Positions 52,091 through 64,000 of a stretch of DNA of 64,000 nucleotides are shown here, in pieces. Position 1 is the stretch's first letter, and each line of letters starts with the position of its first letter. Origin of the DNA: Cervus elaphus (Eukaryota; Chordata; Mammalia; Artiodactyla; Cervidae); NCBI RefSeq assembly GCF_910594005.1, contig NW_025316717.1, positions 186,001 through 250,000 of the forward strand, read 5' to 3'. Made by a program: the position numbers and the translations under genes. Below the pieces are notes generated by a model. It did no database searches, had not been told where the DNA came from, and worked only from the letters and a program-made list of their open reading frames with translations.

Positions 52091-52990
52091 CATAGGAGCA
52101 TCAAAAGTGTGAAAATACGAGGAGCAAGTAAAGTGTGAAAAATCCCAGGAGTAGAAAAATGGGAGAAAAATACGAGGAGCAAAAAAGAAACCAAAACAAA
52201 AATATACGAGGAGCAGAAAAGGGGGGAAAATAAGAGGAGTATCAAAAGTGTGACAATACGAGGAGCAAGAAAAGTGTGAAAAAACCCAGGAGGAGAAATA
52301 GGGGAGAAAAATATGAGGAGCAAAAAAAAAAAAACAGAAATATACGAGAAGAAGAAAAGTGGGGAAAATGAGTGGAGCCTCAAAAGTGTGAAAACACGAG
52401 GAGAAAGAAAATTGTGAAAAACACGAGGAGCAAGAAAAGGGAAGAAATATACGAGGAGCAAAAGAAAAAAAACAAAAACAAAAAATACGAGGAGCAGAAA
52501 AGTGTGAAAAATAAGAGGAGCATCAAAAGTGTGAAAATACGAGGAGCAAGAAAACTGTGAAAAACACGAGGAGCAAGAAAAGGGAAGAAACATATGAGGA
52601 GCAAAAAAAAAAAAAAAACAGAAAAATACGAGGAGCAGAAAAGTGTGAAAAATAAAGGAGCATCAAAAGTGTGAAAATACGAGGAGCAAGAAAAGTGTGA
52701 AAAACCCGAGGTGAAGAAAAAGGCGAGAAGAATACGAGGAGCAAAAAAAAAAAAACAGAGAAATACGAGGAGCAGAAAAGGGTGAAAAATAAGGGGAGCA
52801 TCAAAAGTGTGCAAATACGAGGAGCAATAAATGTATGAAAAATCCCAGGAGCAGGAAAAGGGGAGAAAAATACGAGGAACAACAAAAAAAAAAACAGAAA
52901 AATACGACGAGCAAGAAAAGTTTGAAAAACACGAGAAGAAAAAGGGGAGAAAAATACAAGGAGTAAAAAAAAAAAAAAAAAAAAGAAAAA
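52091..52990. repeat. B6: diverged ~140-bp satellite monomers, 900 bp
   Basis: Same monomer order, junction and length as the other B segments, even though the flanking A and C arrays are several times longer than in the other units. The A-run before CAGAG near 52745 is uninterrupted, as in B2, B4 and B5. Confidence 0.92.
52965..52984 (+). repeat. Poly-A run (20 A) at end of B6
   Basis: Run of 20 A after GGAGT, at the conserved position. Confidence 0.9.
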
Positions 52991-54169
52991 TACGAGGAGC
53001 AGACAAGGGGGGAAAATCAGAGGAGGATCAACAGTATGCCACTACGAAGAGAAAGAGCAGTGTGAAAAACCCGAAGCGAAGAAACAGGGGAGAAGAATAC
53101 GAGGAGCAAGAAAAAAAAAGCAAAAGACAAAAATGAGGAGCAGACAAGGGGGGAAAATCAGAGGAGGATCAACAGTATGCCACGACGAGGAGCAAGAGCA
53201 GTGTGAAAAACCCGAGGCGAAGAATACGAGGAGCAAGAAAAAAAAGCAAAAGACATAAACGAGGAGCAGACAAAGGGGGAAAATCAGAGGAGAATCAACA
53301 GTATGAAACTACGAGGAGCAAGAGCAGTGTGAAAAACCCGAGGCGAACAAACAGGGGAGAAGAATAAGAGGAGCAAGAAAAAAAAAGCAAAATACAAAAA
53401 CGAGGAGAACACAAGGGGCGAAAATCAGAGGAGGATCAAAAGTGTGGCACTACGTGGAGTAAGAGAAGTGTGAAAAACCCGAGGTGAAGAAACAGGGGAG
53501 AAGAATACGAGGAGCAAGAAAAAAAAAGCAAAATACATAAACGAGGAGAACACAAGGGGCGAAAATCAGAGGAGGATCAACAGTATGCCACTACGTGGAG
53601 TAAGAGAAGTGTGAAAAACCCGAGGCGAAGAAACAGGGGAGAAGAATACGAGGAGCAAGAAAAAAAAAGCAAAATACAAAAACGAGGAGAATACAAGGGG
53701 CGAAAATCAGAGGAGGATCAACAGTATGCCACTACGTGGAGTAAGAGAAGTGTGAAAAACCCGAGGCGAAGAAACAGGGGAGAAGAATACGAGAAGTAAG
53801 AAAAAAAAAGCAAAATATAAAAACGAGGAGAACACAAGGGGCGAAAATCAGAGGAGGATCAACAGTATGCCACTACGTGGAGTAAGAGAAGTGTGAAAAA
53901 CCCGAGGTGAAGAAACAGGGGAGAAGAATACGAGGAGCAAGAAAAAAAAAGCAAAATACAAAAACGAGGAGAACACAAGGGGCGAAAATCAGAGGAGGAT
54001 CAACAGTATGCCACTACGTGGAGTAAGAGAAGTGTGAAAAACCCGAGGCGAAGAAACAGGGGAGAAGAATACGAGGAGTAAGAAAAAAAAGCAAAATACA
54101 AAAACGAGGAGAACACAAGGGGCGAAAATCAGAGGAGGATCAACAGTATGCCACTACGTGGAGTAAGAG

Positions 54170-57135
54170 AAGTGTGAAAAACCCGAGGCGAAGAAACAGG
54201 GGAGAAGAATACGAGGAGCAAGAAAAAAAAAGCAAAATACAAAAACGAGGAGAACACAAGGGGCGAAAATCAGAGGAGGATCAACAGTATGCCACTACGT
54301 GGAGTAAGAGAAGTGTGAAAAACCCGAGGCGAAGAAACAGGGGAGAAGAATACGAGGAGCAAGAAAAAAAAAGCAAAATACAAAAACGAGGAGAACACAA
54401 GGGGCGAAAATCAGAGGAGGATCAACAGTATGCCACTACGTGGAGTAAGAGAAGTGTGAAAAACCCGAGGCGAAGAAACAGGGGAGAAGAATACGAGGAG
54501 CAAGAAAAAAAAGCAAAATACAAAAACGAGGAGAACAAAAGGGGCGAAAATCAGAGGAGGATCAACAGTATGCCACTACGTGGAGTAAGAGAAGTGTGAA
54601 AAACCCGAGGCGAAGAAACAGGGGAGAAGAATACGAGGAGCAAGAAAAAAAAAGCAAAATACAAAAACGAGGAGAACACAAGGGGCGAAAATCAGAGGAG
54701 GATCAACAGTATGCCACTACGTGGAGTAAGAGAAGTGTGAAAAACCTGAGGCGAAGAAACAGGGGAGAAGAATACGAGGAGCAAGAAAAAAAAAGCAAAA
54801 TACAAAAACGAGGAGAACACAAGCGCCGAAAATCAGAGGAGAATCAAAAGTGTGGCACTACGTGGAGTAAGAGAAGTGTGAAAAACCCGAGGCGAAGAAA
54901 CAGGGGAGAAGAATACGAGGAGCAAGAAAAAAAAAGCAAAATACAAAAACGAGGAGAACACAAGGGGCGAAAATCAGAGGAGGATCAACAGTATGCCACT
55001 ACGTGGAGTAAGAGAAGTGTGAAAAACCCGAGGCGAAGAAACAGGGGAGAAGAATACGAGGAGCAAGAAAAAAAAAGCAAAATACAAAAACGAGGAGAAC
55101 AAAAGGGGCGAAAATCAGAGGAGGATCAACAGTATGCCACTACGTGGAGTAAGAGAAGTGTGAAAATGCTGATGCGAAGAAACAGGGGAGAAGAATACGA
55201 GGAGCAAGAAAAAAAAAGCAAAATACAAAAACGAGGAGAACACAAGGGGCGAAAATCAGAGGAGGATCAACAGTATGCCACTACGTGGAGTAAGAGAAGT
55301 GTGAAAAACCCGAGGCGAAGAAACAGGGGAGAAGAATACGAGGAGCAAGAAAAAAAAAGCAAAATACAAAAACGAGGAGAACACAAGGGGCGAAAATCAG
55401 AGGAGGATCAACAGTGTGCCACTACGTGGAGTAAGAGAAGTGTGAAAAACCCGAGGCGAAGAAACAGGGGAGAAGAATACGAGGAGCAAGAAAAAAAAAG
55501 CAAAATACAAAAACGAGGAGAACACAAGGGGCGAAAATCAGAGGAGGATCAACAGTATGCCACTACGTGGAGTAAGAGAAGTGTGAAAAACCCGAGGCGA
55601 AGAAACAGGGGAGAAGAATACGAGGAGCAAGAAAAAAAAAGCAAAATACAAAAACGAGGAGAACACAAGGGGCGAAAATCATAGGAGGATCAAAAGTGTG
55701 GCACTACGTGGAGTAAGAGAAGTGTGAAAATGCTGATGCGAAGAAACAGGGGAGAAGAATACGAGGAGCAAGAAAAAAAAAGCAAAATACAAAAACGAGG
55801 AGAACACAAGGGGCGAAAATCAGAGGAGGATCAACAGTATGCCACTACGTGGAGTAAGAGAAGTGTGAAAAACCCGAGGCGAAGAAACAGGGGAGAAGAA
55901 TACGAGCAGCAAGAAAAAAAAAGCAAAATACAAAAACGAGGAGAACACAAGGGGCGAAAATCAGAGGAGGATCAACAGTATGCCACTACGTGGAGTAAGA
56001 GAAGTGTGAAAAACCCGAGGCGAAGAAACAGGAGAGAAGAATACGAGGAGCAAGAAAAAAAAAGCAAAATACAAAAACGAGGAGAACACAAGGGGCGAAA
56101 ATCAGAGGAGGATCAACAGTATGCCACTACGTGGAGTAAGAGAAGTGTGAAAAACCCGAGGCGAAGAAACAGGGGAGAAAAATACGAGAAGTAAGAAAAA
56201 AAAAGCAAAATACAAAAACGAGGAGAACACAAGGGGCGAAAATCAGAGGAGGATCAACAGTATGCCACTACGTGGAGTAAGAGAAGTGTGAAAAACCCGA
56301 GGCGAAGAAACAGGGGAGAAGAATACGAGGAGCAAGAAAAAAAAAGCAAAATACAAAAACGAGGAGAACACAAGGGGCGAAAATCAGAGGAGGATCACCC
56401 GTATGCCACTACGTGGAGTAAGAGAAGTGTGAAAAACCCGAGGCGAAGAAACAGGGGAGAAGAATACGAGGAGCAAGAAAAAAAAAGCAAAATACAAAAA
56501 CGAGGAGAACACAAGGGGCGAAAATCAGAGGAGGATCAACAGTATGCCACTACGTGGAGTAAGAGAAGTGTGAAAAACCTGAGGCGAAGAAACAGGGGAG
56601 AAGAATACGAGGAGCAAGAAAAAAAAAGCAAAATACAAAAACGAGGAGAACACAAGGGTCGAAAATCAGAGGAGGATCAACAGTATGCCACTACGTGGAG
56701 TAAGAGAAGTGTGAAAAACCCGAGGCGAAGAAACAGGGGAGAAGAATACGAGGAGCAAGAAAAAAAAGCAAAATACAAAAACGAGAAGAACAAAAGGGGC
56801 GAAAATCAGAGGAGGATCAACAGTATGCCACTACGTGGAGTAAGAGAAGTGTGAAAAACCCGAGGCGAAGAAACAGGGGAGAAGAATACGAGGAGCAAGA
56901 AAAAAAAAGCAAAATACAAAAACGAGGAGAACACAAGGGGCGAAAATCAGAGGAGGATCAACAGTATGCCACTACGTGGAGTAAGAGAAGTGTGAAAAAC
57001 CTGAGGCGAAGAAACAGGGGAGAAGAATACGAGGAGCAAGAAAAAAAAAGCAAAATACAAAAACGAGGAGAACACAAGCGCCGAAAATCAGAGGAGGATC
57101 AAAAGTGTGGCACTACGTGGAGTAAGAGAAGTGTG
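54170..57135. repeat. Multi-monomer duplication in C6 (offset 16 monomers)
   Basis: A monomer with a shortened A-tract and GAACAAAAGGGGCG, followed by CCTGAGG and then AAGCGCCG, occurs near 54500-54840 and again near 56760-57080. The CCTGAGG change is at 54747 and 57002, 2255 bp apart, which is 16 x 141 minus the one base lost in the second shortened A-tract. This is an older or smaller exchange than the 35-monomer one. Confidence 0.8.
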
Positions 57136-60100
57136 AAAAACCCGAGGCGAAGAAACAGGGGAGAAGAATACGAGGAGCAAGAAAAAAAAAGCAAAATACA
57201 AAAACGAGGAGAACACAAGGGGCGAAAATCAGAGGAGGATCAACAGTATGCCACTACGTGGAGTAAGAGAAGTGTGAAAAACCCGAGGCGAAGAAACAGG
57301 GGAGAAGAATACGAGGAGCAAGAAAAAAAAAGCAAAATACAAAAACGAGGAGAACACAAGGGGCGAAAATCAGAGGAGGATCAACAGTATGCCACTACGT
57401 GGAGTAAGAGAAGTGTGAAAAACCCGAGGTGAAGAAACAGGGGAGAAGAATACGAGGAGCAAGAAAAAAAAAGCAAAATACAAAAACGAGGAGAACACAA
57501 GGGGCGAAAATCAGAGGAGGATCAAAAGTGTGGCACTACGTGGAGTAAAGAAGTGTGAAAAACGCGAGGCGAAGAAACAGGGGAGAAGAATACGAGGAGC
57601 AAGAAAAAAAAAGCAAAATACAAAAACGAGGAGAACACAAGGGGCGAAAATCAGAGGAGGATCAACAGTATGCCACTACGTGGAGTAAGAGAAGTGTGAA
57701 AAACCCGAGGTGAAGAAACACGGGAGAAGAATACGAGGAGCAAGAAAAAAAAAGCAAAATACAAAAACGAGGAGAACACAAGGGGCGAAAATCAGAGGAG
57801 GATCAACAGTATGCCACTACGTGGAGTAAGAGAAGTGTGAAAAACCCGAGGCGAAGAAACAGGGGAGAAGAATACGAGGAGTAAGAAAAAAAAAGCAAAA
57901 TACAAAAACGAGGAGAACACAAGGGGCGAAAATCAGAGGAGGATCAACAGTATGCCACTACGTGGAGTAAGAGAAGTGTGAAAAACCTGAGGCGAAGAAA
58001 CAGGGGAGAAGAATACGAGGAGCAAGAAAAAAAAAGCAAAATACAAAAACGAGGAGAACACAAGCGCCGAAAATCAGAGGAGGATCAAAAGGGTGGCACT
58101 ACGTGGAGTAAGAGAAGTGTGAAAAACCCGAGGCGAAGAAACAGGGGAGAAGAATACGAGGAGCAAGAAAAAAAAAGCAAAATACAAAAACGAGGAGAAC
58201 ACAAGGGGCGAAAATCAGAGGAGGATCAACAGTATGCCACTACGTGGAGTAAGAGAAGTGTGAAAAACCCGAGGCGAAGAAACAGGGGAGAAGAATACGA
58301 GGAGCAAGAAAAAAAAAGCAAAATACAAAAACGAGGAGAACACAAGGGGCGAAAATCAGAGGAGGATCAACAGTATGCCACTACGTGGAGTAAGAGAAGT
58401 GTGAAAATGCTGATGTGAAGAAACAGGGGAGAAGAATACGAGGAGCAAGAAAAAAAAAGCAAAATACAAAAACGAGGAGAACACAAGGGGCGAAAATCAG
58501 AGGAGGATCAACAGTATGCCACTACGTGGAGTAAGAGAAGTGTGAAAAACCCGAGGCGAAGAAACAGGGGAGAAGAATACGAGGAGCAAGAAAAAAAAAG
58601 CAAAATACAAAAACGAGGAGAACACAAGGGGCGAAAATCAGAGGAGGATCAACAGTATGCCACTACGTGGAGTAAGAGAAGTGTGAAAAACCCGAGGCGA
58701 AGAAACAGGGGAGAAGAATACGAGGAGCAAGAAAAAAAAGCAAAATACAAAAACGAGGAGAACACAAGGGGCGAAAATCAGAGGAGGATCAACAGTATGC
58801 CACTACGTGGAGTAAGAGAAGTGTGAAAAACCCGAGGCGAAGAAACAGGGGAGAAGAATACGAGGAGCAAGAAAAAAAAAGCAAAATACAAAAACGAGGA
58901 GAACACAAGGGGCGAAAATCAGAGGAGGATCAACAGTATGCCACTACGTGGAGTAAGAGAAGTGTGAAAAACCCGAGGCGAAGAAACAGGGGAGAAGAAT
59001 ACGAGGAGCAAGAAAAAAAAAGCAAAATACAAAAACGAGGAGAACACAAGGGGCGAAAATCAGAGGAGGATCAACAGTATGCCACTACGTGGAGTAAGAG
59101 AAGTGTGAAAAACCCGAGGCGAAGAAACAGGGGAGAAGAATACGAGGAGCAAGAAAAAAAAAGCAAAATACAAAAACGAGGAGAACACAAGGGGCGAAAA
59201 TCAGAGGAGGATCAACAGTATGCCACTACGTGGAGTAAGAGAAGTGTGAAAAACCCGAGGTGAAGAAACAGGGGAGAAGAATACGAGGAGCAAAAAAAAA
59301 AAAGCAAAATACAAAAACGAGGAGAACACAAGGGGCGAAAATCAGAGGAGGATCAAAAGTGTGGCACTACGTGGAGTAAGAGAAGTGTGAAAAACCCGAG
59401 GCGAAGAAACAGGGGAGAAGAATACGAGGAGCAAGAAAAAAAAAGCAAAATACAAAAACGAGGAGAACACAAGGGGCGAAAATCAGAGGAGGATCAACGG
59501 TATGCCACTACGTGGAGTAAGAGAAGTGTGAAAAACCCGAGGCGAAGAAACAGGGGAGAAGAATACGAGGAGCAAGAAAAAAAAAGCAAAATATAAAAAC
59601 GAGGAGAACACAAGGGGCGAAAATCAGAGGAGGATCAACAGTATGCCACTACGTGGAGTAAGAGAAGTGTGAAAATGCTGATGCGAAGAAACAGGGGAGA
59701 AGAATACGAGGAGCAAGAAAAAAAAAGCAAAATACAAAAACGAGGAGAACACAAGGGGCGAAAATCAGAGGAGGATCAACAGTATGCCACTACGTGGAGT
59801 AAGAGAAGTGTGAAAAACCCGAGGCGAAGAAACAGGGGAGAAGAATACGAGGAGCAAGAAAAAAAAAGCAAAATACAAAAACGAGGAGAACACAAGGGGC
59901 GAAAATCAGAGGAGGATCAACAGTATGCCACTACGTGGAGTAAGAGAAGTGTGAAAAACCCGAGGCGAAGAAACAGGGGAGAAGAATACGAGGAGCAAGA
60001 AAAAAAAAGCAAAATACAAAAACGAGGAGAACACAAGGGGCGAAAATCAGAGGAGGATCAACAGTATGCCACTACGTGGAGTAAGAGAAGTGTGAAAAAC

Positions 60101-63100
60101 CCGAGGCGAAGAAACAGGGGAGAAGAATACGAGGAGCAAGAAAAAAAAAAGCAAAATACAAAAACGAGGAGAACACAAGGGGCGAAAATCAGAGGAGGAT
60201 CAACAGTATGCCACTACGTGGAGTAAGAGAAGTGTGAAAAACCCGAGGCGAAGAAACAGGGGAGAAGAATACGAGGAGCAAGAAAAAAAAAGCAAAATAC
60301 AAAAACGAGGAGAACACAAGGGGCGAAAATCAGAGGAGGATCAAAAGTGTGGCACTACGTGGAGTAAGAGAAGTGTGAAAAACCCGAGGCGAAGAAACAG
60401 GGGAGAAGAATACGAGGAGCAAGAAAAAAAAAGCAAAATACAAAAACGAGGAGAACACAAGGGGCGAAAATCAGAGGAGGATCAACAGTATGCCACTACG
60501 TGGAGTAAGAGAAGTGTGAAAAACCCGAGGCGAAGAAACAGGGGAGAAGAATACGAGGAGCAAGAAAAAAAAAGCAAAATACAAAAACGAGGAGAACACA
60601 AGGGGCGAAAATCAGAGGAGGATCAACAGTATGCCACTACGTGGAGTAAGAGAAGTGTGAAAAACCCGAGGCGAAGAAACAGGGGAGAAGAATACGAGGA
60701 GCAAGAAAAAAAAAGCAAAATACAAAAACGAGGAGAACACAAGGGGCGAAAATCAGAGGAGGATCAACAGTATGCCACTTCGTGGAGTAAGAGAAGTGTG
60801 AAAATGCTGATGCGAAGAAACAGGGGAGAAGAATACGAGGAGCAAGAAAAAAAAAGCAAAATACAAAAACGAGGAGAACACAAGGGGCGAAAATCAGAGG
60901 AGGATCAACAGTATGCCACTACGTGGAGTAAGAGAAGTGTGAAAATGCTGATGCGAAGAAACAGGGGAGAAGAATACGAGGAGCAAGAAAAAAAAAGCAA
61001 AATATAAAAACGAGGAGAACACAAGGGGCGAAAATCAGAGGAGGATCAACAGTATGCCACTACGTGGAGTAAGAGAAGTGTGAAAAACCCGAGGCGAAGA
61101 AACAGGGGAGAAGAATACGAGGAGCAAGAAAAAAAAAGCAAAATACAAAAACGAGGAGAACACAAGGGGCGAAAATCAGAGGAGGATCAAAAGTGTGGCA
61201 CTACGTGGAGTAAGAGAAGTGTGAAAAACCCGAGGCGAAGAAACAGGGGAGAAGAATACGAGGAGCAAGAAAAAAAAAAGCAAAATACAAAAACGAGGAG
61301 AACACAAGGGGCGAAAATCAGAGGAGGATCAACAGTATGCCACTACGTGGAGTAAGAGAAGTGTGAAAAACCCGAGGCGAAGAAACAGGGGAGAAGAATA
61401 CGAGGAGCAAGAAAAAAAAAGCAAAATACAAAAACGAGGAGAACACAAGGGGCGAAAATCAGAGGAGGATCAACAGTATGCCACTACGTGGAGTAAGAGA
61501 AGTGTGAAAATGCTGATGCGAAGAAACAGGGGAGAAGAATACGAGGAGCAAGAAAAAAAAAGCAAAATACAAAAACGAGGAGAACACAAGGGGCGAAAAT
61601 CAGAGGAGGATCAACAGTATGCCACTACGTGGAGTAAGAGAAGTGTGAAAAACCCGAGGCGAAGAAACAGGGGAGAAGAATACGAGGAGCAAGAAAAAAA
61701 AAGCAAAATACAAAAACGAGGAGAACACAAGGGGCGAAAATCAGTGGAGGATCAAAAGTGTCGCACTACGTGGAGTAAGAGAAGTGTGAAAAACCCGAGG
61801 CGAAGAAACAGGGGAGAAGAATACGAGGAGCAAGAAAAAAAAAGCAAAATACAAAAACGAGGAGAACACAAGGGGCGAAAATCAGAGGAGGATCAACAGT
61901 ATGCCACTACGTGGAGTAAGAGAAGTGTGAAAAACCCGAGGCGAAGAAACAGGGGAGAAGAATACGAGGAGCAAGAAAAAAAAAGCAAAATACAAAAACG
62001 AGGAGAACACAAGGGGCGAAAATCAGAGGAGGATCAACAGTATGCCACTACGTGGAGTAAGAGAAGTGTGAAAAACCCGAGGTGAAGAAACAGGGGAGAA
62101 GAATACGAGGAGCAAGAAAAAAAAAGCAAAATACAAAAACGAGGAGAACACAAGGGGCGAAAATCAGAGGAGGATCAAAAGTGTGGCACTACGTGGAGTA
62201 AAGAAGTGTGAAAAACGCGAGGCGAAGAAACAGGGGAGAAGAATACGAGGAGCAAGAAAAAAAAAGCAAAATACAAAAACGAGGAGAACACAAGGGGCGA
62301 AAATCAGAGGAGGATCAACAGTATGCCACTACGTGGAGTAAGAGAAGTGTGAAAAACCCGAGGTGAAGAAACACGGGAGAAGAATACGAGGAGCAAGAAA
62401 AAAAAAGCAAAATACAAAAACGAGGAGAACACAAGGGGCGAAAATCAGAGGAGGATCAACAGTATGCCACTACGTGGAGTAAGAGAAGTGTGAAAAACCC
62501 GAGGCGAAGAAACAGGGGAGAAGAATACGAGGAGCAAGAAAAAAAAAGCAAAATACAAAAACGAGGAGAACACAAGGGGCGAAAATCAGAGGAGGATCAA
62601 GAGTATGCCACTACGTGGAGTAAGAGAAGTGTGAAAAACCCGAGGCGATGAAACAGGGGAGAAGAATACGAGGAGCAAGAAAAAAAAAGCAAAATACAAA
62701 AACGAGGAGAACACAAGGGGCGAAAATCAGAGGAGGATCAACAGTATGCCACTACGTGGAGTAAGAGAAGTGTGAAAAACCCGAGGCGAAGAAACAGGGG
62801 AGAAGAATACGAGGAGCAAGAAAAAAAAAGCAAAATACAAAAACGAGGAGAACACAAGGGGCGAAAATCAGAGGAGGATCAACAGTATGCCACTACGTGG
62901 AGTAAGAGAAGTGTGAAAAACCTGAGGCGAAGAAACAGGGGAGAAGAATACGAGGAGCAAGAAAAAAAAAGCAAAATACAAAAACGAGGAGAACACAAGC
63001 GCCGAAAATCAGAGGAGGATCAAAAGGGTGGCACTACGTGGAGTAAGAGAAGTGTGAAAAACCCGAGGCGAAGAAACAGGGGAGAAGAATACGAGGAGCA

Positions 63101-63761
63101 AGAAAAAAAAAGCAAAATACAAAAACGAGGAGAACACAAGGGGCGAAAATCAGAGGAGGATCAACAGTATGCCACTACGTGGAGTAAGAGAAGTGTGAAA
63201 AACCCGAGGCGAAGAAACAGGGGAGAAGAATACGAGGAGCAAGAAAAAAAAAGCAAAATACAAAAACGAGGAGAACACAAGGGGCGAAAATCAGAGGAGG
63301 ATCAACAGTATGCCACTACGTGGAGTAAGAGAAGTGTGAAAATGCTGATGTGAAGAAACAGGGGAGAAGAATACGAGGAGCAAGAAAAAAAAAGCAAAAT
63401 ACAAAAACGAGGAGAACACAAGGGGCGAAAATCAGAGGAGGATCAACAGTATGCCACTACGTGGAGTAAGAGAAGTGTGAAAAACCCGAGGCGAAGAAAC
63501 AGGGGAGAAGAATACGAGGAGCAAGAAAAAAAAAGCAAAATACAAAAACGAGGAGAACACAAGGGGCGAAAATCAGAGGAGGATCAACAGTATGCCACTA
63601 CGTGGAGTAAGAGAAGTGTGAAAAACCCGAGGCGAAGAAACAGGGGAGAAGAATACGAGGAGCAAGAAAAAAAAGCAAAATACAAAAACGAGGAGAACAC
63701 AAGGGGCGAAAATCAGAGGAGGATCAACAGTATGCCACTACGTGGAGTAAGAGAAGTGTGA
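57130..63761. repeat. Multi-monomer duplication in C6 (offset 33-35 monomers)
   Basis: The one-base-deleted variant TGGAGTAAAGAAG occurs at 57541 and 62194, 4653 bp apart (33 x 141). The following TGAAGAAACACGGG variant is at 57711 and 62364, also 4653 bp. Further right, the series CCTGAGG, AAGCGCCG, AAGGGTGGCAC, ATGCTGATGTGAAG, then an A8-tract monomer recurs at 57978-58826 and 62913-63761, 4935 bp apart (35 x 141). The second copy thus has two more monomers between these markers, including one with GAGGCGATGAAAC near 62643 and one with GATCAAGAGTATG near 62596. The left edge is uncertain. Confidence 0.88.
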
Positions 63762-64000
63762 AAAACCCGAGGCGAAGAAACAGGGGAGAAGAATACGAGG
63801 AGCAAGAAAAAAAAAGCAAAATACAAAAACGAGGAGAACACAAGGGGCGAAAATCAGAGGAGGATCAACAGTATGCCACTACGTGGAGTAAGAGAAGTGT
63901 GAAAAACCCGAGGCGAAGAAACAGGGGAGAAGAATACGAGGAGCAAGAAAAAAAAAGCAAAATACAAAAACGAGGAGAACACAAGGGGCGAAAATCAGAG

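Larger units (their letters stand above)
37092..64000. repeat. Expanded composite A-B-C unit, incomplete, over 26.9 kb
   Basis: A 14,999 bp, B 900 bp, C at least 11,010 bp. Both simple arrays are expanded relative to the other units and the C array does not end within the window. Confidence 0.92.
52991..64000. repeat. C6: expanded 141-bp purine-rich satellite array, at least ~78 monomers (right end cut)
   Basis: Starts with the usual transitional monomers, then continues as very uniform 141-bp monomers to the window edge without reaching an A block. The plus-strand frame of the monomer is 47 codons (consensus begins KNPRRRNRGEEY and ends WSKRSV), so it stays open over several monomers, longest at 54596-55684. 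It is broken by CGA-to-TGA, CAA-to-TAA, CAA-to-TAA within ATACAAAAACG, and A9-tract indels. Variant monomers (CCTGAGG, AAGCGCCG, ATGCTGATG, TGGAGTAAAGAAG) recur in fixed order at distances that are multiples of 141 bp give or take one, so the array was enlarged by multi-monomer duplications. I do not interpret it as a gene. Confidence 0.95.

Noticed and set aside
55724..56194. Plus-strand Lys/Arg/Glu-rich frames in the C arrays as a coiled-coil or nucleic-acid-binding repeat protein
   Set aside because: Frame breaks from stops and A-tract indels are frequent, and frames begin at an in-array GTG or ATG created by chance (ATGCTGATG variant). See the 47-codon finding for what would change this view.
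54170..64000. CRISPR array (regular repeats)
   Set aside because: The 141-bp units are head-to-tail copies with no unique spacers, and there are no cas genes.
1..64000. Telomeric repeat, rDNA spacer or tRNA cluster
   Set aside because: No TTAGGG- or TTTAGGG-type tracts, no rRNA sequence and no tRNA-like cloverleaf noticed on either strand.
37092..64000. Assembly artefact as the explanation for the large last unit
   Set aside because: Not excluded, but the duplicated segments in A6 and C6 carry private differences (extra GATACATACG, two additional monomers), which simple assembly duplication would not create. Raw read coverage would decide.

Overview
The window contains no recognisable gene, RNA gene, transposon, CRISPR array or regulatory unit. 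All 64 kb is tandem satellite DNA. Two unrelated sequence types alternate. Type A is an 11-bp minisatellite built on the palindrome CACGTG (typical monomers CCCACGTGATT, CCCACGTGATG, CCCACGTGTTG). Type C is a purine-rich 141-bp satellite. A third segment, B (about 900 bp), always sits between the end of A and the start of C. By eye B is a diverged set of about six 139-143-bp monomers of the same family as C.

The order A-B-C recurs six times in the same orientation. A blocks: 1-1050 (cut by the window edge), 4254-10070, 13697-17056, 19837-24886, 28655-33748, 37092-52090. B blocks: 1051-1950, 10071-10973, 17057-17956, 24887-25788, 33749-34649, 52091-52990. C blocks: 1951-4253, 10974-13696, 17957-19836, 25789-28654, 34650-37091, 52991-64000 (runs off the right edge). 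Complete units measured from C/A junction to C/A junction are 9443, 6140, 8818 and 8437 bp. The last unit exceeds 26.9 kb because both its A block (15.0 kb) and its C block (over 11 kb) are expanded.

A and C vary several-fold in length, while the section joining them barely changes. The last 674 bp of A (685 bp in the first unit), all of B (900-903 bp) and the first few atypical C monomers keep their order and length in every unit. The A-to-B and C-to-A junctions also look the same each time. This fits one ancestral composite unit that was amplified, followed by local expansion and contraction inside the simple arrays. Shared variants link C1 with C3, and C2 with C4 and C5.

The window suggests a eukaryotic heterochromatic region: tens of kilobases of nested satellite, no genes, and variants that look like CpG deamination. 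The species and chromosomal location cannot be read from the sequence. Long open frames on the minus strand of A and the plus strand of C follow from monomers that lack stop codons, and I do not call them genes. Lengths, counts and alignments were made by eye, so boundaries may be off by a few bases, and identity percentages are not given.
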